Part shown: positions 37,793 through 47,594 of the stretch, piece after piece
Layout of the letters: every line of letters begins with the position of its first letter
Position numbering within the stretch: position 1 is the first letter of the stretch
Assembly: GCF_900105585.1 (NCBI RefSeq)
Contig: NZ_FNRT01000002.1
Coordinates: 3,038,001 to 3,102,000 of the forward strand
DNA length: 64,000 nt
Reading direction: 5' to 3'
Source of the DNA: Nocardioides exalbidus
GTDB taxonomy: Bacteria > Actinomycetota > Actinomycetes > Propionibacteriales > Nocardioidaceae
Made by a program: the position numbers and the translations under genes
The notes under the pieces: model-generated
Told to the model about the DNA's origin: nothing
Seen by the model: only the letters and a program-made list of their open reading frames with translations
Databases searched by the model: none

Positions 37793-40060
37793 GTGCCCGA
37801 CCTCCGCGCCGTCGGCCTCGGCGTGGGCGCCTGGACCGGCGCGCTCCTGGTGCTCGTGCTGCCGGGACGCGTCGCGCTGGTGGCGGTGCTGGTCGTCGTG
37901 GCCGGCGCCGGCCTGCTCGTCGTACGCCGCACGCTCGCAGCCGCCTGGCTCGGCCCGGTCGCGGCACTGGCCGCCGTCGCCGGTGTCGCCGCCCTCCAGC
38001 AGACGCTGGTCGCCACCTCGCCGCTGGCCGTCCTCGCCGAGGACGGCGCGATCGTCACGCTCCGGATGGAGATCACCTCCGACGTCCGGGTCGTCGCGGG
38101 CCAGTACGGCGACCTCCAGGTCGCGCGGGCCGACGTGACGCACGTCGAGGGCCGGGGGAGCGCGTGGGAGCTCGACGCGCCCGTGGTCGTGATGGCCGGT
38201 GAGGACTGGCCGCGCCCGGAGCTCGGCACGACGCTGGTGACCACCGCCCGGCTGGTGCCCGCCGACGACGACGTCGCGGCACTCGTCCGGCCGACGGGCG
38301 ATCCGCGCGTGGTCGGGGAGCCCGACGTCTGGTGGGACGCAGCGGCTGCCGTACGACGGTCCGTGCGCGCCTCGGTCGCGGGGCGGGACGCCGACGCGCG
38401 CGAGCTCGTGCCGGCGCTCGTGGTGGGCGACGACGGCGGCCTGGACGAGGCCCTCGCCGACGACTTCCGGACGACGGGGCTCACGCACCTGCTCGCGGTG
38501 AGCGGGACGAACCTCACCCTGGTCGTCGGGTTCGTGATCATCCTCGCCCGCTGGGTCGGCGTGCGCGGTCGCTGGCTCCACGTCCTCGCCGCACTGGGGA
38601 TCGCCGGGTTCGTGCTGACCGCCCGCGCCGAGCCCAGCGTCGTCCGCGCTGCGGCGATGGGCACCGTCGCGCTGGTCGGGATGGGTGCCAACGGCCGCTC
38701 CCGCGGCACGCGGTGCCTCGGCGTGGCGGTGCTCGGCCTGCTCCTGGTCTCGCCGTCCCTGGCGGTGTCGGCCGGGTTCGCACTGTCGGCGCTCGCGACC
38801 GGCGGGATCCTGCTGCTCGCGCCGGTCTGGCGCGATGCGCTGGTGCGGTGGACGCCTCGCTGGGTGGCCGAGGCGGTCTCGGTGCCACTGGCCGCGCAGG
38901 TGGCGTGCACACCGGTCGTCGCGGCGCTGTCGGGACAGGTGAGCCTGGTGGCGGTGGCGGCCAACCTGCTCGCTGCGCCGGCCGTCGCTCCGGCGACGGT
39001 CCTCGGCCTGGCCGGCGGGCTCCTCGGTCTGGTCTGGGCGCCGCTCGGCGTGCTCGTCGCCGCGCCCGCCGCGTGGTCGGCGGGCTGGATCATCTCGGTC
39101 GCGCGCTGGGGCGCGGACGTCCCGACCGCCGCCGTCGACTGGGGCACGAGCCCGGTGGCCCTCGTCGTGCTGACGGCACTGTGCGTGCTCTCCGTGCCGC
39201 TGGCGCCCCGGCTCCTGCGCCGGCCCGGGACGACCCTCGCCTGCACCGGGCTGCTGGTCGCGGTGATGCTGGTCCGGCCACCGTCGCCCGGCTGGCCGCC
39301 CGACGGCTGGGTCCTCGCGATGTGCGACGTCGGGCAGGGTGACGGGCTCGTGCTCCGGGCCGGACCTCGGTCGGGCGTGGTCGTCGACGCCGGGCCCGAT
39401 CCCGCGCTGATGGACGCCTGCCTCGACCGGCTGCGGATCACCGACGTGCCGCTCGTGGTGCTGACCCACTTCCACGCCGACCACGTCGACGGCGTCGCCG
39501 GTGTCTACGACGACCGTCGGGTGGGTGCGGTCGAGTCGACCTGGCTGCTCGAGCCCGAGGACGGCGTGCGGTCGGTGGAGGACGCGGCGGGCGGCGACCC
39601 CGGCGTGGCGGCGTACGGCGAGACGCGGAGCTTCGGCGCGGTCACGCTCCAGGCCGTGTGGCCCGAGCCGGGCGGCGGCGCCGGCGACGCGGGGGAGAGC
39701 GGCCCCAACAACGCCAGCGTGGTGCTCGTCGCCGAGGTCGAGGGCATCCGGATCCTGCTGACGGGAGACGTCGAGCCCTCGGCGCAGCGCTCGCTGGCAC
39801 GCGACCTGCCCGGGCTCCGCGTCGACGTGCTGAAGGTGCCGCACCACGGCAGCCGGCACCAGGACCTCGACTGGCTGACCTCGCTCGGCGCGCGGGTCGC
39901 GCTCGTGTCGGTGGGGGCGGACAACGACTACGGGCACCCGGCCCCCGACCTCCTCGCCGCGCTCACCGCGGCCGGCTCCCGGGTGTGGCGCACCGACCTC
40001 TCGGGCGACGTCGGGGTGGTGGTCCGAGAGGGCGGCGTCGGTGTCGTGGGTCGCGGATAG
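37793..40060 (+). CDS. comEC: ComEC/Rec2 DNA-uptake channel protein
   Basis: 755 aa from the GTG at 37793. N-terminal spans and an OB-like external domain, then the competence domain with many spans (about 220-480; LTHLLAVSGTNLTLVVGFVI is diagnostic). It ends with a metallo-beta-lactamase-like domain (WVLAMCDVGQGDGLVLRAGP, LTHFHADHVDG, LKVPHHGSRH). The His-rich motif is intact, so the C-terminal domain may be an active nuclease. 13 bp after comEA and 12 bp before holA. Confidence 0.95.
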   Translation: MPDLRAVGLGVGAWTGALLVLVLPGRVALVAVLVVVAGAGLLVVRRTLAAAWLGPVAALAAVAGVAALQQTLVATSPLAVLAEDGAIVTLRMEITSDVRVVAGQYGDLQVARADVTHVEGRGSAWELDAPVVVMAGEDWPRPELGTTLVTTARLVPADDDVAALVRPTGDPRVVGEPDVWWDAAAAVRRSVRASVAGRDADARELVPALVVGDDGGLDEALADDFRTTGLTHLLAVSGTNLTLVVGFVIILARWVGVRGRWLHVLAALGIAGFVLTARAEPSVVRAAAMGTVALVGMGANGRSRGTRCLGVAVLGLLLVSPSLAVSAGFALSALATGGILLLAPVWRDALVRWTPRWVAEAVSVPLAAQVACTPVVAALSGQVSLVAVAANLLAAPAVAPATVLGLAGGLLGLVWAPLGVLVAAPAAWSAGWIISVARWGADVPTAAVDWGTSPVALVVLTALCVLSVPLAPRLLRRPGTTLACTGLLVAVMLVRPPSPGWPPDGWVLAMCDVGQGDGLVLRAGPRSGVVVDAGPDPALMDACLDRLRITDVPLVVLTHFHADHVDGVAGVYDDRRVGAVESTWLLEPEDGVRSVEDAAGGDPGVAAYGETRSFGAVTLQAVWPEPGGGAGDAGESGPNNASVVLVAEVEGIRILLTGDVEPSAQRSLARDLPGLRVDVLKVPHHGSRHQDLDWLTSLGARVALVSVGADNDYGHPAPDLLAALTAAGSRVWRTDLSGDVGVVVREGGVGVVGRG

Positions 40061-40072
40061 GGTGGCCGCACC

Positions 40073-41059
40073 ATGGCACGCACCCCCACCGCCGAGCAGG
40101 TCCTCGGCCACGTCGTCCTCGTGACGGGCAAGGAGGAATACCTCTCCGCGCGCACCGTCGCGTCGGTCCGCGAGGCGGTCCGGGCGCACGACGCCGACGC
40201 CGAGCTGGCCGAGTCGATGGCGTCCGACCTCACCCTCGCGTCGCTGGGGGAGATGTCCGCACCGTCGCTGTTCTCGTCCATCCGGTGCGTCATCGTGCGC
40301 GGCATCGAGGACCTGCCCGACGAGTCGGTCGACGGGCTGCTGGACTACTGCGGGTCGCCGGTCGAGGACGTCGCCCTCGTGCTCGTGCACTCGGGCGGGC
40401 AGAAGGGGAGCGGCGTGCTCACCAAGCTGCGCAAGCTCGGCCCGGTGACCGAGGTGAAGTCCGAGGAGGTCAAGCCCAGCGCGATGCCGGCCTTCGTCAC
40501 CTCGGAGGTCGCCTCGCACGGCGCGCGGATTGACTCCGACGCCGCAGCCTTCCTCGTGCAGGCGGTCGGCACCGACCTGCGCTCGCTCGCGGCCGCCGCC
40601 GACCAGCTCACCAACGACTTCCACGGCGAGCACCTGACGATCGACAAGGTCCAGCGCTACTTCGGCGGCCGGGCCGAGGCGAAGTCCTTCACGGTGGCCG
40701 ACGCGGCCTTCGACGGCGACCGGACCCGCGCGCTGGAGGAGCTTCGCTGGGCGCTCGACTCCGGGACCTCGCCGGTGCTGGTGACCTCGGCGATGGCGGC
40801 CTCCGCCCGGAGCATCGCCCGCTACCTCGGTGCGCCGCGTGGCGCCCGGGAGGCCGACCTCGCCCGCGACCTCGGCGTCCCGCCGTGGAAGGTGCGCACG
40901 GTCCGCCAGCAGTCCCGCTCCTTCAGCCCGGAGGGGATCGCGCAGGTGGTGCGGTCCGTCGCGGTCGCCGACGCCGACATCAAGGGCCAGGCCCACGACG
41001 CGTCCTACGCCCTCGAGCGGCTGGTGCTCACCGTCGCCGCGTTGCGCGAGTCCCGCTAG
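40073..41059 (+). CDS. holA: DNA polymerase III delta subunit
   Basis: 328 aa. Clamp-loader delta subunit that opens the sliding clamp. It starts MARTPTAEQVLGHVVLVTGK and has LVEEYL-type features (VTGKEEYLSARTVASVREAV), the AAA+-like fold and the C-terminal collar helices (PPWKVRTVRQQSRSFSPEGI). A TAGGGT box (40058-40063) overlaps the comEC stop, so it may have its own promoter besides co-transcription. Confidence 0.93.
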   Translation: MARTPTAEQVLGHVVLVTGKEEYLSARTVASVREAVRAHDADAELAESMASDLTLASLGEMSAPSLFSSIRCVIVRGIEDLPDESVDGLLDYCGSPVEDVALVLVHSGGQKGSGVLTKLRKLGPVTEVKSEEVKPSAMPAFVTSEVASHGARIDSDAAAFLVQAVGTDLRSLAAAADQLTNDFHGEHLTIDKVQRYFGGRAEAKSFTVADAAFDGDRTRALEELRWALDSGTSPVLVTSAMAASARSIARYLGAPRGAREADLARDLGVPPWKVRTVRQQSRSFSPEGIAQVVRSVAVADADIKGQAHDASYALERLVLTVAALRESR

Positions 41060-41073
41060 CCCGGAAATGCGAA

Positions 41074-41096
41074 ACACCCGCCACGAGGGCGGGTGT
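41074..41096. terminator. bidirectional terminator between holA and rpsT
   Basis: ACACCCGCC / GGCGGGTGT (9 bp) with a 5-nt loop. On the minus strand the stem is followed by TTCGCATTTCC, giving rpsT a weakly T-rich tail. Confidence 0.7.
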
Positions 41097-41126
41097 CCGG
41101 CGTGAGGTGTCGACCAGGGGCCAGCC

Positions 41127-41387
41127 TCAGAGGGAGGCGGTCTTCTTGGCGATCGACGACTTGCGGTTGGCGGCCTGGTTGGCGTGGATGACGCCCTTCG
41201 AGGCGGCCTTGTCGAGAGCCTTCATGGCGTCGCGGCCGGCAGCGGTCGCGGCGTCCTTGTCGCCCGCCTCGGAGAGCTCGCGGAACTTGCGGACCGCGGT
41301 CTTCAGGCGCGACTTGACGGCCTGGTTGCGCTGGCGCGCCTTCTCGTTCTGCTTGTTGCGCTTGATCTGGGACTTGATGTTCGCCAC
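41127..41387 (-). CDS. rpsT: 30S ribosomal protein bS20
   Basis: 86 aa from the GTG at 41387 ([20 protein letters not shown]), the standard bS20 length and N-terminus; longer readings upstream are not conserved. Highly basic, ending [20 protein letters not shown] ribosome-binding site precedes it. About 150 bp upstream to 41539 is non-coding; it contains a TAGTGT box (minus strand, near 41506) that could be its -10 element. holA and rpsT are convergent, a common arrangement. Confidence 0.96.
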   Translation of the reverse strand: MANIKSQIKRNKQNEKARQRNQAVKSRLKTAVRKFRELSEAGDKDAATAAGRDAMKALDKAASKGVIHANQAANRKSSIAKKTASL

Positions 41388-41539
41388 GTCTGGATCCTCG
41401 GATGCTCGAGCTGGTCTGGAATGGAAGTCTGGTGCCTGTCGGCTGCCTGGCAACCCTGCGCTCTGAGAGGGAGTGCGGGTCGGGTGCCGGACATGCAGGG
41501 ATGAACACTACCGTCCGGCCTCGCGCGTGCCCAAATCGC

Positions 41540-42493
41540 TCAGCTCGCCCGGCGGCCGGTGCGTCGCGCGACCGCAGCCAGCATCCGCCGCGACTCGGTC
41601 CGGCGGAAATCGTTGATCGTCGGGAGGTTGACGTCGACGGCCGTCACCGAGCGGACGGCGAGGTGCGCGCCGAACCCCGCGAGGAAGGCCGTGACCGCGT
41701 CGTCACCCGCTCCCACGAGGGCGGGGGACGACGTGATCGAGGTGTCGAACCACGGGTCGTCCATCCGCTCCATCCGGGCCAGCAGCGGGTCGACCCACGC
41801 CGGCCCGCGAGCGGCCATGCCCCAGTCGACGAAGACGACGTCTCCGTCCGGACGACGCAGCAGGTTGTCGATCCGGACGTCCCAGTGGACGAGCTGGGCC
41901 GCGGCCACGTCGGCCTGCGCACGGAGGACGTCGGACCACTCGCGTTGCTGGCTCACCAGCCAGTCGGGGACCGGGGCCCCGGGAGGCGCCGAGGGCAGCG
42001 CGTCGAGCGTGTCGGCCCACTTCCCGAACACGTCGCCGACGTCGAGGAGGCGGGCCGACGGTGGCTCGCCGCGCTCCCGGAGTGCCTCGGAGAGCCGGTC
42101 GGCCCCGGCCAGGACCGCCTCGAGCTCGGCACCGTCCGCGAAGTCGGGGTGGCGCCCCTCGACGTCTTCGATCAGCAGCGCGACCCACGCCCCGTCGTCG
42201 TACGACGCCAGCAGCCGCGCCCAGAGCCGGTGCTCGCCGAGGTGGGAGAGGACGGCGGCCTCGCGGCGGAAGAGGTTCGGCGTGTCCGGGTTGAGGTCGT
42301 CGCCGACCGCCTTCACGAAGGCCCGGGTGCCGTCGGCACAGGTCAGCCGGGTCGCGCAGCCGGGCGACATGCCGCCCACCTGCTCGGCGACCGAGACCAC
42401 CGGTGAGCCGAGCACGCCCTCCACCCACGAGCGCACGGCCGCCGGCACGGATCCGTAGGGGAGGCGTACGCCGACCGCGCGCGGCGCCGTCAC
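41540..42493 (-). CDS. aminoglycoside phosphotransferase family protein (second tandem copy)
   Basis: 317 aa from the GTG at 42493, overlapping the first copy (GTGA). Kinase-like fold: RAFVKAVGDD (ATP-binding Lys), VHWDVRIDNLLRR (catalytic Asp in HWDxRxDN) and VFVDWGMAARGP (metal Asp). Compared with true APH enzymes, HGD is replaced by HWD. The substrate is unlikely to be an aminoglycoside by default; the family phosphorylates diverse small molecules. Clearly related to the gene before it. Confidence 0.85.
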   Translation of the reverse strand: MTAPRAVGVRLPYGSVPAAVRSWVEGVLGSPVVSVAEQVGGMSPGCATRLTCADGTRAFVKAVGDDLNPDTPNLFRREAAVLSHLGEHRLWARLLASYDDGAWVALLIEDVEGRHPDFADGAELEAVLAGADRLSEALRERGEPPSARLLDVGDVFGKWADTLDALPSAPPGAPVPDWLVSQQREWSDVLRAQADVAAAQLVHWDVRIDNLLRRPDGDVVFVDWGMAARGPAWVDPLLARMERMDDPWFDTSITSSPALVGAGDDAVTAFLAGFGAHLAVRSVTAVDVNLPTINDFRRTESRRMLAAVARRTGRRAS

Positions 42494-43449
42494 GACCAGC
42501 CCCGGCGCTCCGCGAGCCAGTCCCAGCACACCTCGCCCTGCCAGCGCTGGTGGTCGCGGATGTGCGGCGAGGTCGGCGGGACGGGGAGCTCGCACTGGGT
42601 GAAGAAGTAGCCGACGTAGAGCGCGAGGTTGATGTCGAACGCCTCGGGATCGACGTCGCGCAGCAGCCGGCGCGACGCGATCACGGCGTCGACGTCGATG
42701 CCCTCGCCGCGCGGGCCGATGAGTGCCGCGAAGGAGTCGAACCACGCGGCGCCGCGGACCGGCCAGTTCCAGTCGCAGATCATCGCGCGGCCGTCGGAGT
42801 CGATGATCACGTTGTCCGAGCGGATGTCGGTGTGGACGAGGGTGTCCCCGCCGACGACCTCGGCGTAGCGGGTGGCCAGCGCCTCGGCCTCCGCGAGGTG
42901 GGCGGCATCGAGGTCGGTGCGGTGCGCGCGGAGCGACGCCCAGCCCTCGACGAGCGGCGCGAAGTCGGCCGCGGCCGTGTCGAGGGACAGGTCGGCCGGG
43001 GGCGGGGTGAGCTCGTCGGCCGCCTGCTCCAGGGAGTCGAGCACGGCGTCGAGCTCGTCCTCGCGCCACGGCCTCCGCGGCGCCCGCCCGGCGACGTACT
43101 CGATCCCGAGGACGACCCAGTCGTCGTCGAGCTGCCAGAGCAGCCGGGGCGCCGGGACCGAGCGGGGGAGCGCGGCGAGCTTGCGTGCCTCCTCGCGGTA
43201 GGAGTCGGCGAACACCTGCTGGGCCTTCACCGACGCGGCCTTCACGAAGTGCCGCGAGCCGTCCTCGCACACCAGCACCGACGCGAAGCCCGGCGTGAAG
43301 CCGCTCGTCTGCGAGATCGCGGACACGACGGGGGAGCCGCACCTGCGCTCGATCCAGGTCCGGAGGTTCGGCGGGAGGAAGCCCCACTCGAGCCGGCGCG
43401 CGGTCCTGCCGTGGGGAGCGGGGTAGTCGGCGAGCGGCTGGCGGGGCAT
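42490..43449 (-). CDS. aminoglycoside phosphotransferase family protein (first tandem copy)
   Basis: 319 aa from the ATG at 43449. Same plan as its neighbour: SRHFVKAASVKAQQ, LVHTDIRSDNVIIDSDGRAM (catalytic Asp), MICDWNWPVRGA. The N-terminal segments of the two proteins align (LRTWIERRCGSPVVSAISQT against VRSWVEGVLGSPVVSVAEQV), showing a tandem duplication followed by divergence. Substrate unknown. Divergent from the GNAT gene, with about 80 bp between. Confidence 0.85.
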   Translation of the reverse strand: MPRQPLADYPAPHGRTARRLEWGFLPPNLRTWIERRCGSPVVSAISQTSGFTPGFASVLVCEDGSRHFVKAASVKAQQVFADSYREEARKLAALPRSVPAPRLLWQLDDDWVVLGIEYVAGRAPRRPWREDELDAVLDSLEQAADELTPPPADLSLDTAAADFAPLVEGWASLRAHRTDLDAAHLAEAEALATRYAEVVGGDTLVHTDIRSDNVIIDSDGRAMICDWNWPVRGAAWFDSFAALIGPRGEGIDVDAVIASRRLLRDVDPEAFDINLALYVGYFFTQCELPVPPTSPHIRDHQRWQGEVCWDWLAERRGWS

Positions 43450-43532
43450 GGGCGCATCCTTCCCCACGCTCGGGCGCGCCGACGACGGGATATCGGGTGG
43501 AGTGGCCGGAGGGGGACGTGGAGGATGGACCC

Positions 43533-44063
43533 GTGCCCGAGATCGTGCTGCCCACCGCAGATGTCCGCGCGTCGTTCCTCGAGGCGATGGACGAGTTCGT
43601 CGCCGAGGGTGTCGAGCTCTCCCAGACCGCGGCGTGGATCGACGTGCACGCCCCGGGCTGGACCGATCCCGAGAGGTTCGAGTCGTTCGTCGAGTCCGTG
43701 AAGGCGGACGCGCGCCCGGACAACCCGCGGCCCGACTGGCACGTGCCGTGCACGACGCTGTGGTGGATCGACGGCGAGACCTACCTCGGCCGGCTCGCGA
43801 TCCGCCACGTCCTCAACGACTTCCTGCTCGACGTCGGCGGGCACATCGGCTACGACGTCCGTCCCACGCGCCGCCGCGAAGGCCATGCGACCGCGATGCT
43901 GCAGGCCGCGCTCCCGTGGGCCGCGGGCCTCGGGATCGACCCGGCGCTGATCACCTGCGACGTCGACAACCACGGCTCGACGAAGGTCATCGAGGCCGCC
44001 GGCGGGGTGCTCGAGGACGTGCGCGGGGTCAAGCGCCGCTACTGGGTACCCACTTCGGGGTAG
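43533..44063 (+). CDS. GNAT family N-acetyltransferase
   Basis: 176 aa from the GTG at 43533 (VPEIVLPTADVRASFLEAMD), preceded by GGAGGA at 7 nt. Acetyl-CoA loop: RPTRRREGHATAMLQAALPW. HIGYDVRP before it and LITCDVDNHGSTKVIEAAGG after it are typical of the family. An upstream GTG (43497) would give 12 more residues without similarity. Substrate unknown. Confidence 0.88.
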   Translation: MPEIVLPTADVRASFLEAMDEFVAEGVELSQTAAWIDVHAPGWTDPERFESFVESVKADARPDNPRPDWHVPCTTLWWIDGETYLGRLAIRHVLNDFLLDVGGHIGYDVRPTRRREGHATAMLQAALPWAAGLGIDPALITCDVDNHGSTKVIEAAGGVLEDVRGVKRRYWVPTSG

Positions 44064-44190
44064 CCCGTCAGCGCGAGCGCGCCGACGTCCATTGACAGTG
44101 CTCCCGGGCGAGCGGAAGGTGAGGTACGTCACACCTGCGCTCGGGCAGGTCCCGTCCGGGCTCGGCTCCTCCGACCCCCGGGAGACACCC

Positions 44191-46554
44191 ATGGCGCGCA
44201 CCGAACGCCGCACCCTCGCCGTCGTCGCATCCGTCGGCCTCACCCTCGCCCTCGCCACGGGGGCGCTCGCCGCGCGCGGCCTGAGCGACGACGAGGAGGC
44301 GCTCGCGCCGACCCGGGGCAGGCCCAGCGCGGGCATCGAGCGCAAGGTCGACGCGCTCCTGGCCCGGATGACCACGAAGGAGAAGCTGCAGCAGGTGCAG
44401 CTGCTCTCCGACGGCCAGATCACCGACGCCGACGCCAAGGCGGGAGTGGGCTCGGTCTTCAGCCTCGTCGACGCCGAGAAGATCAACCACTTCCAGCGCG
44501 TCGCGGTCGAGCAGTCCCGGCTCGGCATCCCGATCCTCTTCGCCTACGACACCGTCCACGGCTACCGCACGGTCTTCCCCGTGCCGCTGGGCGCCGCGAG
44601 CTCCTTCGACCCGGAGGTCGCGAGCGCCGACGCCGAGGTGGGGGCCCGCGAGTCGGCCATCCAGGGCATCAAGCAGGTCTACAGCCCGATGGTCGACGTC
44701 TCGCACGAGCCGCGGTGGGGCCGCATCGTCGAGGGTGCGGGCGAGGACCCCTACCTCGGTTCGGTCATGGGCGCCGCGCGCGTGAAGGGTGCCCAGGGCA
44801 CCGACTACAGCCGGCCCGACAAGGTCGTCTCGAGCGTCAAGCACTACGTCGCCTACGGCGAGGCCGAGGGTGGCCGGGACTACAACACGACCGACCTGTC
44901 CGAGTCGCGGCTGCGCAACCTCTACCTCCCGCCGTTCAAGGCCGCGATCGACGCGGGCGCCGACACGGTGATGTGCTCGTTCAACTCGATCAACGGCGTC
45001 CCCGGGTGCGCGAACAAGTACACCGAGACCGACATCCTCAAGAAGGAGTGGGGCTTCGACGGCTTCATCGAGAGCGACTACACGGCCGTCGCGGAGCTGC
45101 GCGCCTGCCCGCCGGTCACGCCCGACGAGGGCCCGTGCGGGCACGGGGTCGCCGCTGACGGCCCGCAGGCGGGAGCCGCGGCACTGATGGCCGGCACCGA
45201 CTCGGAGATGGTGAGCACCAACATCCGCGACTACGGCGAGCAGCTGCTCGCGAGCCGGCAGATCACCATGAAGCGGCTCGACGACGCCGTCCGACGGATC
45301 CTCCGGGTGAAGTTCCGGGCCGGCCTGTTCGACCACCCGTACGTCGACGTGGCGAAGGCGTCCGACCCGGCCAGCTACGGCAAGCCCGCCGACCTGGCGA
45401 AGAGCCGCTGGGCCGCCGGCCGGTCGATGGTCCTGCTCAAGAACGACGGTGGCGCGCTGCCGCTCGACCCGGCCAGGTCGACGGCACTCATCGGCCCGTT
45501 CGGTGACACCGTCGACGACGTGCTCGGTCCCTGGCCCGGTCGCGGTGCCGACGAGCTCGCGCCCGCCCACGTGCCGCTGGTCGAGGGCCTGACGGCCGCG
45601 AGCACCGGCCAGGTGACGTACACGCAGGCGTGCAACCTGGCCCACAACTTCGACCCGCCCAACGTCGCGAACCCGCCGCTGACCCCCGAGGACGAGGTGT
45701 GCGCCGGCCCCGGTGACGACGGGACCACGATCGACGACGCCGTGGCCGCGGCGGAGGCGGCCGACCAGGTGGTCCTCGCGCTCGGCGAGAACGCCTACAT
45801 GAGCGGCGAGGCCAACGCGCGCAGCGAGCTGACCCTCCCGGGCCAGCAGCAGAAGCTGCTCGACGCCGTGGCGGCCACCGGCAAGCCGGTCGTGGTGGTG
45901 CTGCTCAACGGACGGCCCCTCGACCTCAGCGCGGTGCAGGGCAAGGCGGCGGCGATCTTCGAGGCCTGGTTCCCCGGCACCGAGGGCGGCCACGCGGTCG
46001 CCGACGTCCTCTTCGGCACGGTCAACCCGGGCGGCAAGCTGCCCGTGACCTTCCCGCGGAGGGTCGGCACGGCACCCACCTACTACAACCACGAGCCCAC
46101 CGGCCGCCCGTGCGACGCCGCGTCCAAGTACAACTCCCGCTACCGCGACCTCGCCACCTGCGACCCGCTCTACCCCTTCGGCTTCGGGCTGAGCTACACC
46201 ACCTTCGAGGTCGGCGACCTCCGCCTGAGCCGCAGCTCGGTCCGTCGCGACGGCCGGCTCACCGCGTCGATGCGGGTCACCAACACCGGCAGCGTCGCCG
46301 GCGACGAGGTGGCGCAGCTCTACCTGCACGACCCGGTGGCGAGCCTGTCCCAGCCGGTGCGCAGGCTCCGCGGGTTCCAGCGGGTGAGCCTCGACCCCGG
46401 GCAGTCCACGACGGTCACGTTCACCCTCGACGCGAGCGACTTCGGGTTCTACGACAACCGGGGGAAGTACGTCGTGGAGCCGGGGCTGATCGAGGTCTAC
46501 GGCGGCGACTCGTCGACGGCGACGATGAAGGCGACGTTCACCGTCACCCGGTGA
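44191..46554 (+). CDS. bglX: secreted glycoside hydrolase family 3 beta-glucosidase
   Basis: 787 aa. Signal peptide (about 1-29, TLAVVASVGLTLALATGALAA). GH3 N-terminal barrel with PILFAYDTVHGYRTVFPVPL and the nucleophile in GFIESDYTAVAEL (Asp296; SDY instead of the common SDW). GH3 C-terminal domain (SMVLLKNDGGALPL, VLALGENAYMSGEANARSEL). Fibronectin-III-like domain (LYPFGFGLSYTTFEVGDL to the end). Expected to hydrolyse terminal beta-glucosides outside the cell. The last 11 bp overlap the convergent EamA gene. Gene name by architecture only. Confidence 0.88.
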   Translation: MARTERRTLAVVASVGLTLALATGALAARGLSDDEEALAPTRGRPSAGIERKVDALLARMTTKEKLQQVQLLSDGQITDADAKAGVGSVFSLVDAEKINHFQRVAVEQSRLGIPILFAYDTVHGYRTVFPVPLGAASSFDPEVASADAEVGARESAIQGIKQVYSPMVDVSHEPRWGRIVEGAGEDPYLGSVMGAARVKGAQGTDYSRPDKVVSSVKHYVAYGEAEGGRDYNTTDLSESRLRNLYLPPFKAAIDAGADTVMCSFNSINGVPGCANKYTETDILKKEWGFDGFIESDYTAVAELRACPPVTPDEGPCGHGVAADGPQAGAAALMAGTDSEMVSTNIRDYGEQLLASRQITMKRLDDAVRRILRVKFRAGLFDHPYVDVAKASDPASYGKPADLAKSRWAAGRSMVLLKNDGGALPLDPARSTALIGPFGDTVDDVLGPWPGRGADELAPAHVPLVEGLTAASTGQVTYTQACNLAHNFDPPNVANPPLTPEDEVCAGPGDDGTTIDDAVAAAEAADQVVLALGENAYMSGEANARSELTLPGQQQKLLDAVAATGKPVVVVLLNGRPLDLSAVQGKAAAIFEAWFPGTEGGHAVADVLFGTVNPGGKLPVTFPRRVGTAPTYYNHEPTGRPCDAASKYNSRYRDLATCDPLYPFGFGLSYTTFEVGDLRLSRSSVRRDGRLTASMRVTNTGSVAGDEVAQLYLHDPVASLSQPVRRLRGFQRVSLDPGQSTTVTFTLDASDFGFYDNRGKYVVEPGLIEVYGGDSSTATMKATFTVTR

Positions 46555-47461
46555 GCGGCACGTCCTCCCCGCGCGGTGGCACCCGCCGCGTGCGGGTGGC
46601 CGCGCCGACCCCGACCACGGCGACCACGAGACCGACGAGCTGCAGCGGGGTGAGCGTCTCGTCGAGCACCAGCCACGCGAGGACCGCGGTCACGGGGGGA
46701 CTGAGGAAGAACAGGCTCGCTGCCGCGCCCGAGCCGCCGCGCAGGACGAGCAGCGACAGCAGCACGAGCCCGATGATCGAGTTCACGATCGCGAGGAAGA
46801 GGACCGAGACGAGGGCGCGCGGGGCGTCGGTGACCGGCCAGAAGCCCTCGGTGGTCCAGCCGAGGAGGAGCATCGGGGGAGCGGAGACCGCGAACTGCAC
46901 GGCGGCCGACCAGAGCAGGTCGGGCCGGGCACCGATCCAGCGCTGGCCGAGGGTGCCGAGGCTGAGGGTGAGCATGCTGAGGCAGCCGATGCCGACCGCG
47001 ACCGGCCCGCCGGCGTGCCCGAGGTCGGAGCCGAGCACCAGCAGCACGCCGGCGACCCCGACGACGAAGCCTCCGACCTGCACCGCCGAGATCCGCTCGC
47101 CGAGCAGGACGGACGCGAGGACGGCGGTCAGGACCGGGCTGAGGGCGTGGAAGAGCGAGGCGAGGGTCGCGCCCAGGCCGAGGTCGAAGGCGACGTACAT
47201 CATCCCGAACATCAGCCCGTTCATCACCAGGCCGACGAGGGCGACGCGGCCGAGCGTGCCGCGGTCCATCCTTGTCGGCCGGCGCAGGAGCAACGCGAGC
47301 CCGGCGGCCAGGACCGCGGCGATCACGAACCTCCAGCCGAGCACGGAGAACGGCGCGGCTGCGTGCACGGCGGCAGGACCCGAGATGTAGCCGGACGACC
47401 ACACCAGGACGAACGCGACGGCCGGGACGAGGGGCAGTCGCGTCGCGTCGGGCCGGGTCAC
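46544..47461 (-). CDS. EamA/RhaT family (DMT superfamily) transporter
   Basis: 305 aa from the GTG at 47461 with ten hydrophobic spans in two EamA repeats (LVWSSGYISGPAAVHAAAPF in the first, LVSVLFLAIVNSIIGLVLLS in the second). The half-repeat motif LGERISAVQVGGFVVGVAGV recurs as LDETLTPLQLVGLVVAVVGV, marking the internal duplication. Likely exports amino acids or other small metabolites. Divergent from lepA. Confidence 0.9.
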   Translation of the reverse strand: MTRPDATRLPLVPAVAFVLVWSSGYISGPAAVHAAAPFSVLGWRFVIAAVLAAGLALLLRRPTRMDRGTLGRVALVGLVMNGLMFGMMYVAFDLGLGATLASLFHALSPVLTAVLASVLLGERISAVQVGGFVVGVAGVLLVLGSDLGHAGGPVAVGIGCLSMLTLSLGTLGQRWIGARPDLLWSAAVQFAVSAPPMLLLGWTTEGFWPVTDAPRALVSVLFLAIVNSIIGLVLLSLLVLRGGSGAAASLFFLSPPVTAVLAWLVLDETLTPLQLVGLVVAVVGVGAATRTRRVPPRGEDVPLTG

Positions 47462-47594
47462 GTGTCCGCACGCTAGCCCTCGTCGGGCGGAGCGCCGTCG
47501 GCAGGCTCGTCGCCGGTTCGGTGCGGCGTGACCAGCGTGGAAGAATGGCCCGACCCCGTCGTACCAGACTCGAAACCAGAGCCGAAAGCAGTCA

